Shown here in pieces: positions 37,458 through 46,983 of a DNA stretch of 64,000 nucleotides. The DNA is taken from assembly GCA_030528485.1 (NCBI GenBank), contig JAUMYU010000004.1, forward strand, positions 1-64,000, read 5' to 3'. The position numbers and the translations under genes are program-made. Under the pieces are notes generated by a model. It searched no databases. It worked only from the letters and a program-made list of their open reading frames with translations, and was not told where the DNA came from. Numbering within the stretch: the stretch's first letter is position 1; each line of letters opens with the position of its first letter. Source of the DNA: Comamonadaceae bacterium. Lineage in GTDB: Bacteria > Pseudomonadota > Gammaproteobacteria > Burkholderiales > Burkholderiaceae_C.

Positions 37458-38210
37458 TCAGGCCGCAAAAGGGGCCAGCGCCACGCCCGCCTCTTGCAGG
37501 CGCTGGCGCACGCGCTGGGCCATGGCCACTGCGCCGGGGCTGTCGCCATGTACGCAAATGGAGTCGGCGTGCAAACGGATGCGGCTGCCATCAATGGCCT
37601 CGATCTCGCCTTGCTCCACCAAACCCAGCATGCGCTGCGCCACCTGCTCGGCATCGTGCAGCACTGCACCCGCCTCGCGGCGCGATACCAGCGCGCCTTG
37701 CGGGGTGTAGGCGCGATCGGCAAAGGCTTCGGCCGCCACGGGCAGGCCCGCATCAGCCGCCCATTGCAGGATGGGCGAGCCTGCCAGGCCCAGCAGGATG
37801 AGCGAGTCGTCCACCGCGCGGATGCCTGCAATCACCGCTTGCGCCTGGCGACGGTCGTGGGCGATGGTGTTGTAAAGCGCCCCGTGCGGCTTGACGTAGC
37901 GCACGCGCGTGCCCGCGGCGGCGGCCAGGCCCTGCAAGGCGCCGATCTGGTAGATGACATCCGCCGTCAACTCGGCGCTGCCCACATCCATATTGCGGCG
38001 GCCAAAACCCACACGGTCGGGGTAACTCACGTGCGCCCCCACCGCCACGCCGCGCGCTGCGGCTTCGCGCAAGGTTTGCAAGATGCCCAGCGGGTCGCCT
38101 GCATGAAAGCCGCACGCAACGTTGGCGCTGGTGACCACTTGCAGCATGCTGGCGTCATCGCCCATCTGCCAGGCGCCATAGCTTTCACCCAAATCGCTAT
38201 TCAAATCCAT
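37458..38210 (-). CDS. pxpA: 5-oxoprolinase subunit A (LamB/YcsF family)
   Basis: A 250-aa protein beginning [19 protein letters not shown], with [46 protein letters not shown] and [18 protein letters not shown], all family hallmarks. PxpA acts with PxpB and PxpC in ATP-dependent 5-oxoproline hydrolysis. GAGGAG precedes the ATG at 38208-38210. It heads the minus-strand operon pxpA - ADP-ribosylglycohydrolase - pxpBC - carboxylase and is divergent from the GntR regulator. Confidence 0.95.
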   Translation of the reverse strand: MDLNSDLGESYGAWQMGDDASMLQVVTSANVACGFHAGDPLGILQTLREAAARGVAVGAHVSYPDRVGFGRRNMDVGSAELTADVIYQIGALQGLAAAAGTRVRYVKPHGALYNTIAHDRRQAQAVIAGIRAVDDSLILLGLAGSPILQWAADAGLPVAAEAFADRAYTPQGALVSRREAGAVLHDAEQVAQRMLGLVEQGEIEAIDGSRIRLHADSICVHGDSPGAVAMAQRVRQRLQEAGVALAPFAA

Positions 38211-38374
38211 TCCAGACTCCTCAATTGCATGACGCAGTTGTGGCTTGCATTGCACACACCTGGGCACGAAATGTCCTTTATTTAGGCCATGCGTACAGAA
38301 CACCCTATGATGGCCGAATTGTTAAAAACTTTCATCAGACTACCCACGCAGATCCGAATTTGAGTGAGCTTGCC

Positions 38375-39091
38375 ATGCCGTCGCTATACACATCTCCCTC
38401 TCACAGCCTGACCGACAACGTCGCCGATCACATTCGCCAACAGCTTATCCAGGGAGAGCTGCGCGCTGGACAGCACCTGTCGGAAAGCGCTTTGAGCGGG
38501 CAATTGGCCATCTCGCGCAATACCTTGCGCGGAGCTTTTCGCACCTTGATCAAGGAAGGGCTGCTGCGCCACGAGCCTAACCGTGGCGTATCGGTGGTGG
38601 TACCCAGCATGGCCGACATCATCGATATCTATCGCATCCGGCGACTTGTCGAATGCTCTGCCATGGCCCAGGCCCATCCACGCCACCCGGCCCACGTCAC
38701 CATGAAGCAAGCACAGATGCAAGCGCAATTGGCGCGACAAGCCGGGCACTGGCGCCTTGTCGGCTCGGCCAACATGGCATTTCACGCCGGCATCGTGGCC
38801 CTGGCCGATAGTTCGCGCCTGAGCAACATGTTTGCCGACATCGCCGCCGAGCTGCGTCTGGCTTTTGGTCTGCTGGACAACCCCGAATACCTCTATACCC
38901 CATATATCGAGCAAAACCAGCAACTGCTGACTCTGCTGGAGATGGGACAGACTGAAAAGGCTGCGCAAATGCTGGAGAACTATCTCATGCAATCCGAGCG
39001 CACGGTGCTGTCTGTTTACGCGCATGCCAAGCCCGTCAACATGCCGCTTTACCAAAGCCACCCCGTTGAACAACATGATGAGGTTTGTTGA
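38375..39091 (+). CDS. GntR family (FadR/FCD) transcriptional regulator
   Basis: A 238-aa regulator. The winged helix is at about residues 15-75 (NVADHIRQQLIQGELRAGQH, LAISRNTLRGAFRTLIKEG, LLRHEPNRGVSVV). The FCD ligand-binding domain follows with DIIDIYRIRRLVE and the metal/ligand residues around FHAGIVALADSSRL and EQNQQLLTLLE. Such regulators respond to small acids. It stands between the divergent pxpA operon and the TRAP transporter, so it probably senses 5-oxoproline or a related acid and controls both. ATG at 38375 chosen. Confidence 0.9.
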   Translation: MPSLYTSPSHSLTDNVADHIRQQLIQGELRAGQHLSESALSGQLAISRNTLRGAFRTLIKEGLLRHEPNRGVSVVVPSMADIIDIYRIRRLVECSAMAQAHPRHPAHVTMKQAQMQAQLARQAGHWRLVGSANMAFHAGIVALADSSRLSNMFADIAAELRLAFGLLDNPEYLYTPYIEQNQQLLTLLEMGQTEKAAQMLENYLMQSERTVLSVYAHAKPVNMPLYQSHPVEQHDEVC

Positions 39092-39185
39092 ACAAAGCAA
39101 AAGGCAATAATAACTACAAAACTGCGCGAATGAATGGCGCTTTTTGTCCGCTGCCCGCCAGCCTTCCATCCCGTGGTATTTTCAT

Positions 39186-39209
39186 GCCCGCTTTCACAAG
39201 CGGGCTTTT
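39186..39209 (+). terminator. Terminator after the GntR-family regulator
   Basis: GCCCGCTT-TCAC-AAGCGGGC followed by TTTTGCTT, 95 bp after the regulator stop and 41 bp before dctP. It may attenuate read-through into the TRAP genes. Confidence 0.75.
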
Positions 39210-39249
39210 GCTTGCTGTGACAAGCGCCTTCAAGACATAAGGAAACAAC

Positions 39250-40233
39250 ATGAAAAGACGTTCGCTGATGACTGCGGCTACCTTGGCCGCCTTGCTGGGC
39301 ACAACAATTGGCGCACAAGCCCAAACCAAATGGGATTTGGCCTCGGCCTATCCGGCCTTTAACTTTCACTCCGAAAACATCGCTCAATTCGCCAAAGATG
39401 TGACGCAAGCCACAAGCGGCCAGCTTCTCATCACCCCGCATCCCGGCGCATCCCTCTTCAAAGCGCCCGAGATCAAACGGGCGGTACAAGGCAACCAGAC
39501 CCAGGCGGGCGAGTTCCTCATGGTCAACTTCCAAAACGAGTGGCCTGTTTTTGGCGCTGACGGCTTGCCGTTTGTGGCTTCCAGCTATGACGATGCCTTC
39601 AAGCTCTACCAAGCGCAAAAACCCATTCTGGAGAAAAAACTCAGCGAGCAAGGCATGACGCTGCTGTATGCCGTGCCGTGGCCACCGCAGGGGCTGTTTT
39701 CCAAAAAGCCCATTGAGTCGGCGCAGCAGCTCAAGGGCATGAAGATGCGCGCTTACAGTCCGGCCACTGCACGCATTGCCGAGTTGGTCGGCGCTCAACC
39801 CGTCACCATTCAGGAAGCCGAGCTGCCCCAGGCGCTGGCCACGGGTGTGGTGGAAAGCCTGATGACTTCTGGCTCCACCGGCACAGATAAAAAGCTTTAC
39901 GAAAGCATGGGCTATTACTACGACGTGCAGGCCTGGCTGCCCAAAAATGCCATTGTGGCCAACAAGCGGGCCTTCGAGCGTCTGGATGCCTCCACCCAGC
40001 AAGCCGTGCGCAAAGCCGCTGCCGATGCAGAGCAACGCGGCTGGCAGCTCTCCAGGGAGGTCACTGCGCAATCGATCGAAAAGCTCAAGGCCGAAGGCAT
40101 GCAAGTGCTCGAACCCAGCCCCCAGCTCAAAAGCGATCTGGCCAAAGTGGGCGAAACCATGCAGGCCGAATGGCTGAAAAAGGCAGGCGAGCCTGGCAAA
40201 GCCCTACTGGATGCTTACAAGGCCGCCCAGTAA
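39250..40233 (+). CDS. TRAP transporter substrate-binding protein (DctP family)
   Basis: A 327-aa periplasmic binding protein. Signal peptide MKRRSLMTAATLAALLGT cleaved after AQAQ at about residue 25. SAYPAFNFHSENIAQFAKDV, PHPGASLFKAPEIKRAVQGN, GEFLMVNFQNEWPVFGADG, the Arg-containing LKGMKMRAYSPATARIAEL and TGVVESLMTSGSTGTDKKLYE fit DctP. It should capture a carboxylate, and the neighbouring genes suggest 5-oxoproline or a related acid. AAGGA lies 8 bp before the ATG. Followed by a large intercistronic hairpin and dctQ. Confidence 0.93.
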   Translation: MKRRSLMTAATLAALLGTTIGAQAQTKWDLASAYPAFNFHSENIAQFAKDVTQATSGQLLITPHPGASLFKAPEIKRAVQGNQTQAGEFLMVNFQNEWPVFGADGLPFVASSYDDAFKLYQAQKPILEKKLSEQGMTLLYAVPWPPQGLFSKKPIESAQQLKGMKMRAYSPATARIAELVGAQPVTIQEAELPQALATGVVESLMTSGSTGTDKKLYESMGYYYDVQAWLPKNAIVANKRAFERLDASTQQAVRKAAADAEQRGWQLSREVTAQSIEKLKAEGMQVLEPSPQLKSDLAKVGETMQAEWLKKAGEPGKALLDAYKAAQ

Positions 40234-40256
40234 AACTGGCGACACTTCAGTACAGC

Positions 40257-40293
40257 CATCAGGGCGTGTGCTGCTTCGGCGCACGCCCTGATG
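40257..40293 (+). other. Intercistronic hairpin between dctP and dctQ
   Basis: CATCAGGGCGTGTGC pairs with GCGCACGCCCTGATG (one G-T wobble in 15) around a 7-nt loop, 23 bp after the dctP stop. No T-run follows. It probably protects the dctP mRNA 3' end or partly terminates, giving more binding protein than permease. Confidence 0.75.
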
Positions 40294-40398
40294 CACATCC
40301 GCACCCCACATGGATCGTGCATCGGTCGCGCAACGCACGGCCGCACCGTCTTTTCACAACCTTTCCCCTTTGGGTTCTCCCTCCCTCGGCAGCCGCCC

Positions 40399-40902
40399 AT
40401 GCGCAAATTGCTTGACACCCTTTATGCCGCCAGCCTGTGGCTGGCAGGGCTTTGCATGATTGGCATTCTGGTCATGGTTTTGACGACCATCGCCAGCCGC
40501 CTGCTCAACTTCGCCGCCCCCGGCACCGATGCTTATGCTGGCTACGCAATGGCTGGCGCGGGCTTTCTGGCCCTGGCGGGCACGCTGAAAAAGGGCGAGC
40601 ACATCCGCGTCACCCTGCTGCTGGGCGCGCTCAAGGGGCGTGTGCGCCGCGCAGTGGAGATCGCCGCGCTGGCAATTGCCACCGTGCTGTCGGGCTTTCT
40701 GGCTTTTTACGCCTGCCGCCTGGTATGGCAGTCGTACATGTTCAACGACGTCTCCACAGGCAACGATGCCACGCCCATGTGGATTCCCCAAACCATGATG
40801 GCTTTGGGAACGGTTGTTTTCTGCATTGCCTTTATCGATGAGCTGGTACTGAGCATCCGGGGCGGCGCGCAGCGTAGCGCCAGGGAGGTCAACCATGAGT
40901 GA
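40399..40902 (+). CDS. TRAP transporter small permease (DctQ family)
   Basis: A 167-aa membrane protein with four predicted helices (about 10-33, 45-62, 85-105, 130-152), including GTDAYAGYAMAGAGFLALAGTLKKGEHIRV and the helix-4 PQTMMALGTVVFCIAFIDEL. DctQ and DctM together form the Na+-coupled translocator. ATG at 40399 chosen; an earlier Met would cross the dctP-dctQ gap. Overlaps dctM by 8 bp. Unlike its neighbours it ends with a short charged tail AQRSAREVNHE. Confidence 0.9.
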   Translation: MRKLLDTLYAASLWLAGLCMIGILVMVLTTIASRLLNFAAPGTDAYAGYAMAGAGFLALAGTLKKGEHIRVTLLLGALKGRVRRAVEIAALAIATVLSGFLAFYACRLVWQSYMFNDVSTGNDATPMWIPQTMMALGTVVFCIAFIDELVLSIRGGAQRSAREVNHE

Positions 40903-42193
40903 ATTGGCCATCAGCGCAACCTTGTTGCTGGTGCTGTTTGCCCTGCTGGGCGGCGGCGTTTGGGTCGGGCTGACGCTGGCGGGCGTGGCCTGGTTTGGCA
41001 TGGAGGTGCTCACCGGCCGCCCCGCTGGCGACGCGATGGCGCTGACCATCTGGGGCTCGGCCAGTAGCTGGACGCTCACCGCCCTGCCCCTGTTCGTGTG
41101 GATGGGGGAAATCCTCTTTCGCACCAACCTGTCGGAAAACATGTTCCGCGGCCTGGCGCCGTGGGTGGACGCGCTGCCGGGCCGGCTGCTGCATACCAAT
41201 GTGATTGGCTGCACCATCTTCGCCTCCGTCTCCGGCTCCTCGGCGGCCACATGCGCCACCGTGGGCAAGATGAACATCCCCGAGCTGCAACGCCGCGGCT
41301 ACCCCTTCGCGCAAATCGTCGGCTCGCTGGGCGGGCCGGCCACGCTGGGGCTGCTGATCCCGCCCTCCATCATCCTCATCGTCTATGGCGTGGCCGCCGA
41401 TGTCTCGATTGCCAAACTGTTCATGGCGGGCGTGGCGCCCGGCTTGTTGCTGGCGGCGCTGTTTTCGGGCTGGATCATCCTGTGGGCCTTGCGCAACCCC
41501 GAGCAAATCCCGCGCGAGGGCCAAACCACCAGCCTGGCGCACAAGCTGCGCGAGTCGCGCCACCTGATTCCGGTGGTGGCGCTGATCCTCGGCGTCATCG
41601 CCAGCATCTACACCGGCATCGCCACCGCCACCGAAGCGGCCGCCGTGGGCGTGGTGGGCGCCTTCGCGCTCTCGGCGGCGCAGGGCGCGCTGAGCTGGCA
41701 GAGCTTCAAGCAATCGCTGCTGGGCGCCACGCGGCTGTATTGCATGATTGCGCTGATCCTCGCGGGCGCGGCGTTCATGTCGCTGGCCATGGGCTATCTC
41801 GGCCTGCCGCGCCAGCTCGCCGCCTTTGTCGGCTCGCTCGAACTCTCGCCCGGCATGCTGATACTGCTGCTGGCGCTGCTGTATATCGTGCTGGGCTGCT
41901 TTCTCGATGGCATCTCCACCATCGTGCTGACCGTCTCCGTCGTGCTGCCCATCGTGCAAGCTGCGGGCATTGACCCGCTGTGGTTCGGCATTTTTCTGGT
42001 CATCATTGTGGAGACGGCGCAAATCACCCCGCCCGTGGGCTTCAACCTGTTTGTGCTGCAAGGCATGACAGGCAAGCACCTGCCCTATGTGGCCTATGCC
42101 TGCGCGCCCTACTTCTTCTTGATGGCGGCGGCGCTGGTGCTGCTGTGGTTCTTCCCGCAATTGGCGCTGTGGCTGCCCGCGCAGATGCAGTAG
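40895..42193 (+). CDS. TRAP transporter large permease (DctM family)
   Basis: A 432-aa permease with about twelve hydrophobic segments. Motifs: GVWVGLTLAGVAWFGMEVL, FASVSGSSAATCATVGKM, GSLGGPATLGLLIPPSIILIVYG and LGCFLDGISTIVLTVSVVLP then ITPPVGFNLFVLQG. These are the conserved ion-transport family hairpins of DctM. It completes the dctPQM set; the start overlaps dctQ by 8 bp, so translation is coupled. Substrate inferred from context as 5-oxoproline or a related small acid. Confidence 0.94.
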   Translation: MSELAISATLLLVLFALLGGGVWVGLTLAGVAWFGMEVLTGRPAGDAMALTIWGSASSWTLTALPLFVWMGEILFRTNLSENMFRGLAPWVDALPGRLLHTNVIGCTIFASVSGSSAATCATVGKMNIPELQRRGYPFAQIVGSLGGPATLGLLIPPSIILIVYGVAADVSIAKLFMAGVAPGLLLAALFSGWIILWALRNPEQIPREGQTTSLAHKLRESRHLIPVVALILGVIASIYTGIATATEAAAVGVVGAFALSAAQGALSWQSFKQSLLGATRLYCMIALILAGAAFMSLAMGYLGLPRQLAAFVGSLELSPGMLILLLALLYIVLGCFLDGISTIVLTVSVVLPIVQAAGIDPLWFGIFLVIIVETAQITPPVGFNLFVLQGMTGKHLPYVAYACAPYFFLMAAALVLLWFFPQLALWLPAQMQ

Positions 42194-42254
42194 CGCAGGC
42201 GATGCTTGCGCCACGCTTTCTTCAATCACTCAAACCCTTGCAAGGAGCTGCCTC

Positions 42255-42611
42255 ATGGGCTGGTTCAGCAAATCGTCGGATGATTTTTTCCTCGCCACCG
42301 TCATGCCCGAAGGCCAGGGCGGCAAGCAGGTGGGCGCGTTTTTGGGACTGGTCAACGGCGAAGCCGTCATCGGCGCCAACCTGTTTCGCGACATGTTCTC
42401 CAGCGTGCGCGATGTGGTGGGCGGCCGCGCTGGCGGCTACGAGCGCGCCCTGGCGGGCGCACGCCAATCGGCGCTGGACGACATGATCGAGGCGGCCAAG
42501 AAACTGGGCGCCAACGGCATCGTCGGCATCGATTTCGACTACGAGGTGCTGGGCGAAACCAACGGCATGATGCTGGTGTCGGTTTCCGGCACGGCGGTGC
42601 GCATGCTCTGA
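42255..42611 (+). CDS. YbjQ / UPF0145 family protein
   Basis: A 118-aa protein with GKQVGAFLGLVNGEAVIGANLFRDMFSSVRDVVGGRAGGYE, then AKKLGANGIVGIDFDYEV and ETNGMMLVSVSGTAV, all typical of YbjQ. The family forms pentameric beta-barrels of unknown role, sometimes called heavy-metal-binding domain proteins. CAAGGAG precedes the ATG. It closes the TRAP gene row and is followed by two repeat elements and a strong terminator. Confidence 0.9.
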   Translation: MGWFSKSSDDFFLATVMPEGQGGKQVGAFLGLVNGEAVIGANLFRDMFSSVRDVVGGRAGGYERALAGARQSALDDMIEAAKKLGANGIVGIDFDYEVLGETNGMMLVSVSGTAVRML

Positions 42612-42645
42612 GCGCGCCCATGATGTCGGCGCGGCAGAGAAGCGA

Positions 42646-42724
42646 TTTTTTATCAATCATCAGGCAAAAAAATCACCATTTTTTGACATGTTGGCAAAAG
42701 AGTCTGTTTTCCTTATGTAAAAAC
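42646..42724 (+). repeat. Interspersed AT-rich element, copy 11 (degenerate)
   Basis: Diverged copy just after the YbjQ gene. TTTTTTATCAATCATCAGGC at the left, a degenerate core ATGTTGGCAAAAGAG and TTTTCCTTATGTAAAAA at the right. Membership is less certain than for the others. Confidence 0.45.
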
Positions 42725-42761
42725 CCTTCTACTCCTGCCGGCCGCGACCCAAAGGGCGACA

Positions 42762-42807
42762 ACAAAGAGGGCAAGCCATCATGGCTTGCCCTCTTTGTGT
42801 TTTATTT
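42762..42807 (+). terminator. Strong intrinsic terminator after the YbjQ gene
   Basis: ACAAAGAGGGCAAGCCAT pairs perfectly with ATGGCTTGCCCTCTTTGT (18 bp, 2-nt loop) followed by GTTTTATTT. Works in both directions between convergent genes. Confidence 0.92.
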
Positions 42808-42883
42808 ACATATCAAAAAGAAACAAAATACCCTTGTTTAGGCAATACGGTATTTAAATCATTTTTACATTGATATGTAATTA
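42803..42883 (-). repeat. Interspersed AT-rich element, copy 12
   Basis: Abuts the terminator. Begins ATTTACATATCAAAAAGAAAC, core CCCTTGTTTAGGCAATAC, ends ACATTGATATGTAATTA. Confidence 0.85.
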
Positions 42884-42899
42884 ATGCTTGGGCAAGCCC

Positions 42900-45125
42900 T
42901 CAAAACCGCGTTTCCAGATTCACGTACACATTGCGGCCCTTGCCCACGCGCGAGCTTGTTTCCACATCCCTGGCGTTCATGTACGAGGCATCAAACAGGT
43001 TGTTGATGCCCACGCGCACGCTGAAGTCGCGCCCGAACGCGCCGCTGCCGTGCGGGTTGGGTTGCCAAATGGCATAGACGTTGGTGATGGTGAAGTCCTT
43101 GCGCACATACCAATAGGTCTTGCCCCGGCTGACCGTGCTGGCCGGGTTGGGCTTGGGCTTGAACCAGTGGTTGACCTCCAGCCCCAGCTTCAGCCCCGCG
43201 CGGGGCGAGAGGTGGGTGTTCAGCGCCAGCTTGTTGGCAAAGGTTTGCGGCGTGTTTTTGCCCGTGCCCTGGTCGATCTGCCGCAGCGTGGCATAGCTCA
43301 TGCCCAGGCCAAAGGGGCCGCGCTCGTAGCTGCCTTGCCACTCGATGCCGTGGCGCTTGACGCGATCGACGTTGACGTAATGCCCATAGGGCGAATCGTC
43401 GGGCGAGACTTCGCCCTTGCGGGTTTCCCGCAGGGTGATCAAGTCCTTGATGCGGCCGTTGAAGTACATCAGCTTGGTGCGCAGCACATCGCCCGAGGCC
43501 AGCAGGCCGTGGCGGGTGAGCGAGGCGCCCAGCTCGGCTTCGCGGATGGTTTCGGGCCTCAAATCGGGGTTGGGCAAATACCAGTAATGGGGGTTGACTG
43601 GCCCTTCGATGGAAGTCTCGTGCGGCGTGGGCGCGCGAAACGCCTCCGACCAGTTGGCCAGCAGGTACAAGCCGCTGGCCACCTCCAGGCTGGCGCCCAG
43701 GCGCGGGGAGAAGTGCGTATCCCGATAGCGCGTTTGCCGGTTGTGGATTTGGCGCTGGAAGCGGTCGTAACGCCCGCCGATCTGAGTCGTCAGCCGCCCT
43801 TGCCACAGGCGCGATTCCAAGTGGGCGTACAGGCCCAAATCCTTGTAGGTGTTGGGCATGGAGCCAAAGTCGCTGAGCTTGCCATTGCGCCGGTAAACCG
43901 CATCTTCCTCGCGCCGCTCGAAGCTCAAGCCGCTGGCCAGCCGGTGCGCGATGGCGCCCGTCTCGAAATGCGATTCATTGCCCAGGCGCAGGCCGCTGCG
44001 CTGGTCGGCGTTTTTGTACTGGATGCCCGCCCCCGAGGCAGAGACATAGCCCCGGTCGTACGCCGCCCTGGAATGGTAGGCCGAAGCCTCCAATTGCAAC
44101 CAGGGGTTGTGCGCGGGCAGGAACTGGTATTTCAGCACCGTGTCCTGCTGGCTGAGCTTGCCGTGTATCGGGTCTTCACCGTAATTGGTGTGGTAGAGCG
44201 TCTGCCAAGTCGTCTTGTTTTTGATGCGGTAGTCGTAGTGCGACAGCGCCAGGCGCTGGTCGCCCGTCAGCCGCACCGCGCCCTGCACGTAAGCCACGCT
44301 CAGGTTCTCCCGGTTATCGGCGGTATCGTTAGGCTGGCCCTGGCGGTTGGACCCGTACGCGCGCGAAAAACGGATATCGCCCGTCTTGCCGCGCTTGGCA
44401 TACGCCAGCAATTCCACCGGGCGATCCTGCGGCGCCCAGGCGCCCGCCACATAGCCCTCGCGGTGGTTGTTGTGCTCATAGCGCAGCTTGGCCGCCATGC
44501 CCGCCTGCTGGCCGCTGGGCAGGAAATCGCGCGCATCCTTGTTCGTCATCGCCACCACGCCGCCAATGCCGCCGCCGCCGTGCTGCACGGAGGATGCACC
44601 CTTGACGATCTCCACCCGCCGCAGCAGGTCGTGATCGGCGCGAAAGCTCGACACATGGTTGGAATACAGCGCCGTGGAGCGGCGCACCCCGTCTTGCAAG
44701 ATGATGACCCGATCCTCGGACTGGTAGCCAAAGCCGCGGATATTGAATTGCTGCCCCGTGCTGCGCCCGCTGTCGCCGCCCGTGGTCACCCCCGGCACGG
44801 CCGCCATGGCCTCAATCACATTGCTGGTGCGCCCCAAATCCTCCTGCTGCACCACCGAAACAGAGCCGGGGTAGCTTTGCACATCCACAGGCAAGTTGGT
44901 GCCCGCCACCGTCACCTCAGGCAACACGCCCTCCTGGGCGCCGCCCTGCGCTGGCGCCGCCTGCGCCGCCTTGGCTGGCTGCGCCTTTGACTTTGGGGCC
45001 GTCACGCCCTGGCCTTGCTCATCCACCTGGCCCGCCTGGGCATACACCGCAGGCGCAACCTGCACACTCAACAACACCGCCAGTGCCAAGCGGCTCAGGC
45101 CTGGCCCACTGCAAGCAGTACACAT
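42900..45125 (-). CDS. TonB-dependent receptor, hemoglobin/heme type
   Basis: A 741-aa outer-membrane receptor. Signal peptide (1-30), a Gln/Ala/Lys-rich spacer, TonB-box-like LPEVTVAG, plug domain with GSVSVVQQEDLG, NIRGFGYQSEDRVIILQDG and VEIVKGASSVQHGGGGIGGV, then a 22-strand barrel ending in NVYVNLETRF with terminal Phe. The plug wording VAMTNKDARDFL fits the hemoglobin/lactoferrin receptor subfamily. The nearest neighbour upstream is hemB. ATG at 45123-45125 follows GGGAG; the leader carries two strong hairpins. Binding of heme is inferred, not shown. Confidence 0.9.
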   Translation of the reverse strand: MCTACSGPGLSRLALAVLLSVQVAPAVYAQAGQVDEQGQGVTAPKSKAQPAKAAQAAPAQGGAQEGVLPEVTVAGTNLPVDVQSYPGSVSVVQQEDLGRTSNVIEAMAAVPGVTTGGDSGRSTGQQFNIRGFGYQSEDRVIILQDGVRRSTALYSNHVSSFRADHDLLRRVEIVKGASSVQHGGGGIGGVVAMTNKDARDFLPSGQQAGMAAKLRYEHNNHREGYVAGAWAPQDRPVELLAYAKRGKTGDIRFSRAYGSNRQGQPNDTADNRENLSVAYVQGAVRLTGDQRLALSHYDYRIKNKTTWQTLYHTNYGEDPIHGKLSQQDTVLKYQFLPAHNPWLQLEASAYHSRAAYDRGYVSASGAGIQYKNADQRSGLRLGNESHFETGAIAHRLASGLSFERREEDAVYRRNGKLSDFGSMPNTYKDLGLYAHLESRLWQGRLTTQIGGRYDRFQRQIHNRQTRYRDTHFSPRLGASLEVASGLYLLANWSEAFRAPTPHETSIEGPVNPHYWYLPNPDLRPETIREAELGASLTRHGLLASGDVLRTKLMYFNGRIKDLITLRETRKGEVSPDDSPYGHYVNVDRVKRHGIEWQGSYERGPFGLGMSYATLRQIDQGTGKNTPQTFANKLALNTHLSPRAGLKLGLEVNHWFKPKPNPASTVSRGKTYWYVRKDFTITNVYAIWQPNPHGSGAFGRDFSVRVGINNLFDASYMNARDVETSSRVGKGRNVYVNLETRF

Positions 45126-45595
45126 CGAAGAAATCTCCCAAAACGCAATCACACAAAAGCCGATGCGTGCCCAAACGCACGCATCGACAGCGATTTCATC
45201 GTGGGAAAGCTTGTCCGCAATGAGCGAGCTTTCAAGGCTTGTTGCGGACTGTGTGGGGCACAACCCTCTCTTTCACGGCGCTGGCGCTACCGTTCGCACA
45301 TGCCGCAGCCGTTTTTGTTTGCGTGCGATTGTAAGAGGATGTGTACGCACAGAATCCCAGCCTACCAAACAACGCGCTCACCACAGCGGGCTGCATGGCC
45401 TCTGGGGAGGTTGGCCCAAGTTTGCGCAAATCCCTCTCAAAACGTAACGCACCACGCCTTTTTGTAAAAGGCTGCCGTTATCATGTCCCGTGAAGCGCGT
45501 TAAAACCCCTTGAGCGATGACATGACAGCCAGCGCCTTGTGCAGCGGCGCTGGCCCCACCGCCCACCATGACGCAGGTTGATTGCCTGCGCCATA
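45126..45595. promoter_or_regulatory. Structured 5' region between the heme-type receptor and hemB
   Basis: A 670-bp gap without a gene lies between the receptor and hemB, ending with repeat copy 13 at 45596-45675 and 120 bp of unremarkable sequence. It holds several inverted repeats: CGATGCGTGC / GCACGCATCG (45161-45186, 6-nt loop), GTCCGCAA / TTGCGGAC (45213-45249), GCCTTTT / AAAAGGC (45456-45472), TCATGTC / GACATGA (45481-45525), and GCCAGCGCC / GGCGCTGGC (45528-45554). The first two lie within about 125 bp of the receptor ATG and would be in its mRNA leader. No clear Fur box was recognised. Confidence 0.6.
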
Positions 45596-45675
45596 TTTTT
45601 ATATCAAAGTAAAAACAATACAAATACCATATTGCCAAAACAAGGTAATTTTATTTCTTTTTGATCGATAAAATA
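45596..45675 (+). repeat. Interspersed AT-rich element, copy 13
   Basis: 120 bp upstream of hemB and the only copy upstream of two divergent genes. Contains TATCAAAGTAAAAAC, core ATTGCCAAAACAAGGTAAT, ends TTTCTTTTTGATCGATAAA. Confidence 0.88.
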
Positions 45676-45788
45676 ACCAATCCAGGCAGCTATGCAGGCC
45701 CACGCCCGCGCGCCATCGCCGACAATCGCAGGCCTTCTCGTCAGCGGCCATGCCGCCCAAGTTCTTGCCCCCAACTGCTTACCCCTGA

Positions 45789-46814
<1,026 letters not shown>

Positions 46815-46838
46815 ATACGCCGAATAAGCGCCAAGGCA

Positions 46839-46918
46839 AATTATCAATCATTGTAAAAATGATTTGATACCCAACATGCCAAAATAGGCAAGTTTTTTTG
46901 CTTAATGATTTGCAATAA
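46839..46918 (+). repeat. Interspersed AT-rich element, copy 14
   Basis: Between convergent hemB and the AraC regulator. Begins AATTATCAATCATTG, core ATGCCAAAATAGGCAAG, ends CTTAATGATTTGCAATAAA. Confidence 0.82.
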
Positions 46919-46983
46919 ACTGCCAACCCAAGGCATTCAATCCCTCCACGGCCTGCGGCGCCCACAGCCCACAGGCCGTTTTT

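Noticed and set aside
38211..38374. GntR operator between pxpA and the regulator
   Set aside because: An inverted pair TGATGG / TTCATCA is visible, but it does not match a known FadR-type operator well enough to call.
40889..42229. 446-codon minus-strand frame opposite dctM
   Set aside because: Antisense to an obvious DctM permease; His/Gln/Arg-rich as expected for shadow frames of GC-rich membrane-protein genes.
42888..44990. 700-codon plus-strand frame opposite the TonB receptor
   Set aside because: The minus strand has signal peptide, plug and barrel motifs; the plus frame has none.
45440..45600. Possible 6S RNA or riboswitch upstream of hemB
   Set aside because: Several stems are present, but none of the conserved bases of 6S RNA or of a cobalamin-type riboswitch could be recognised; reported only as structured region.
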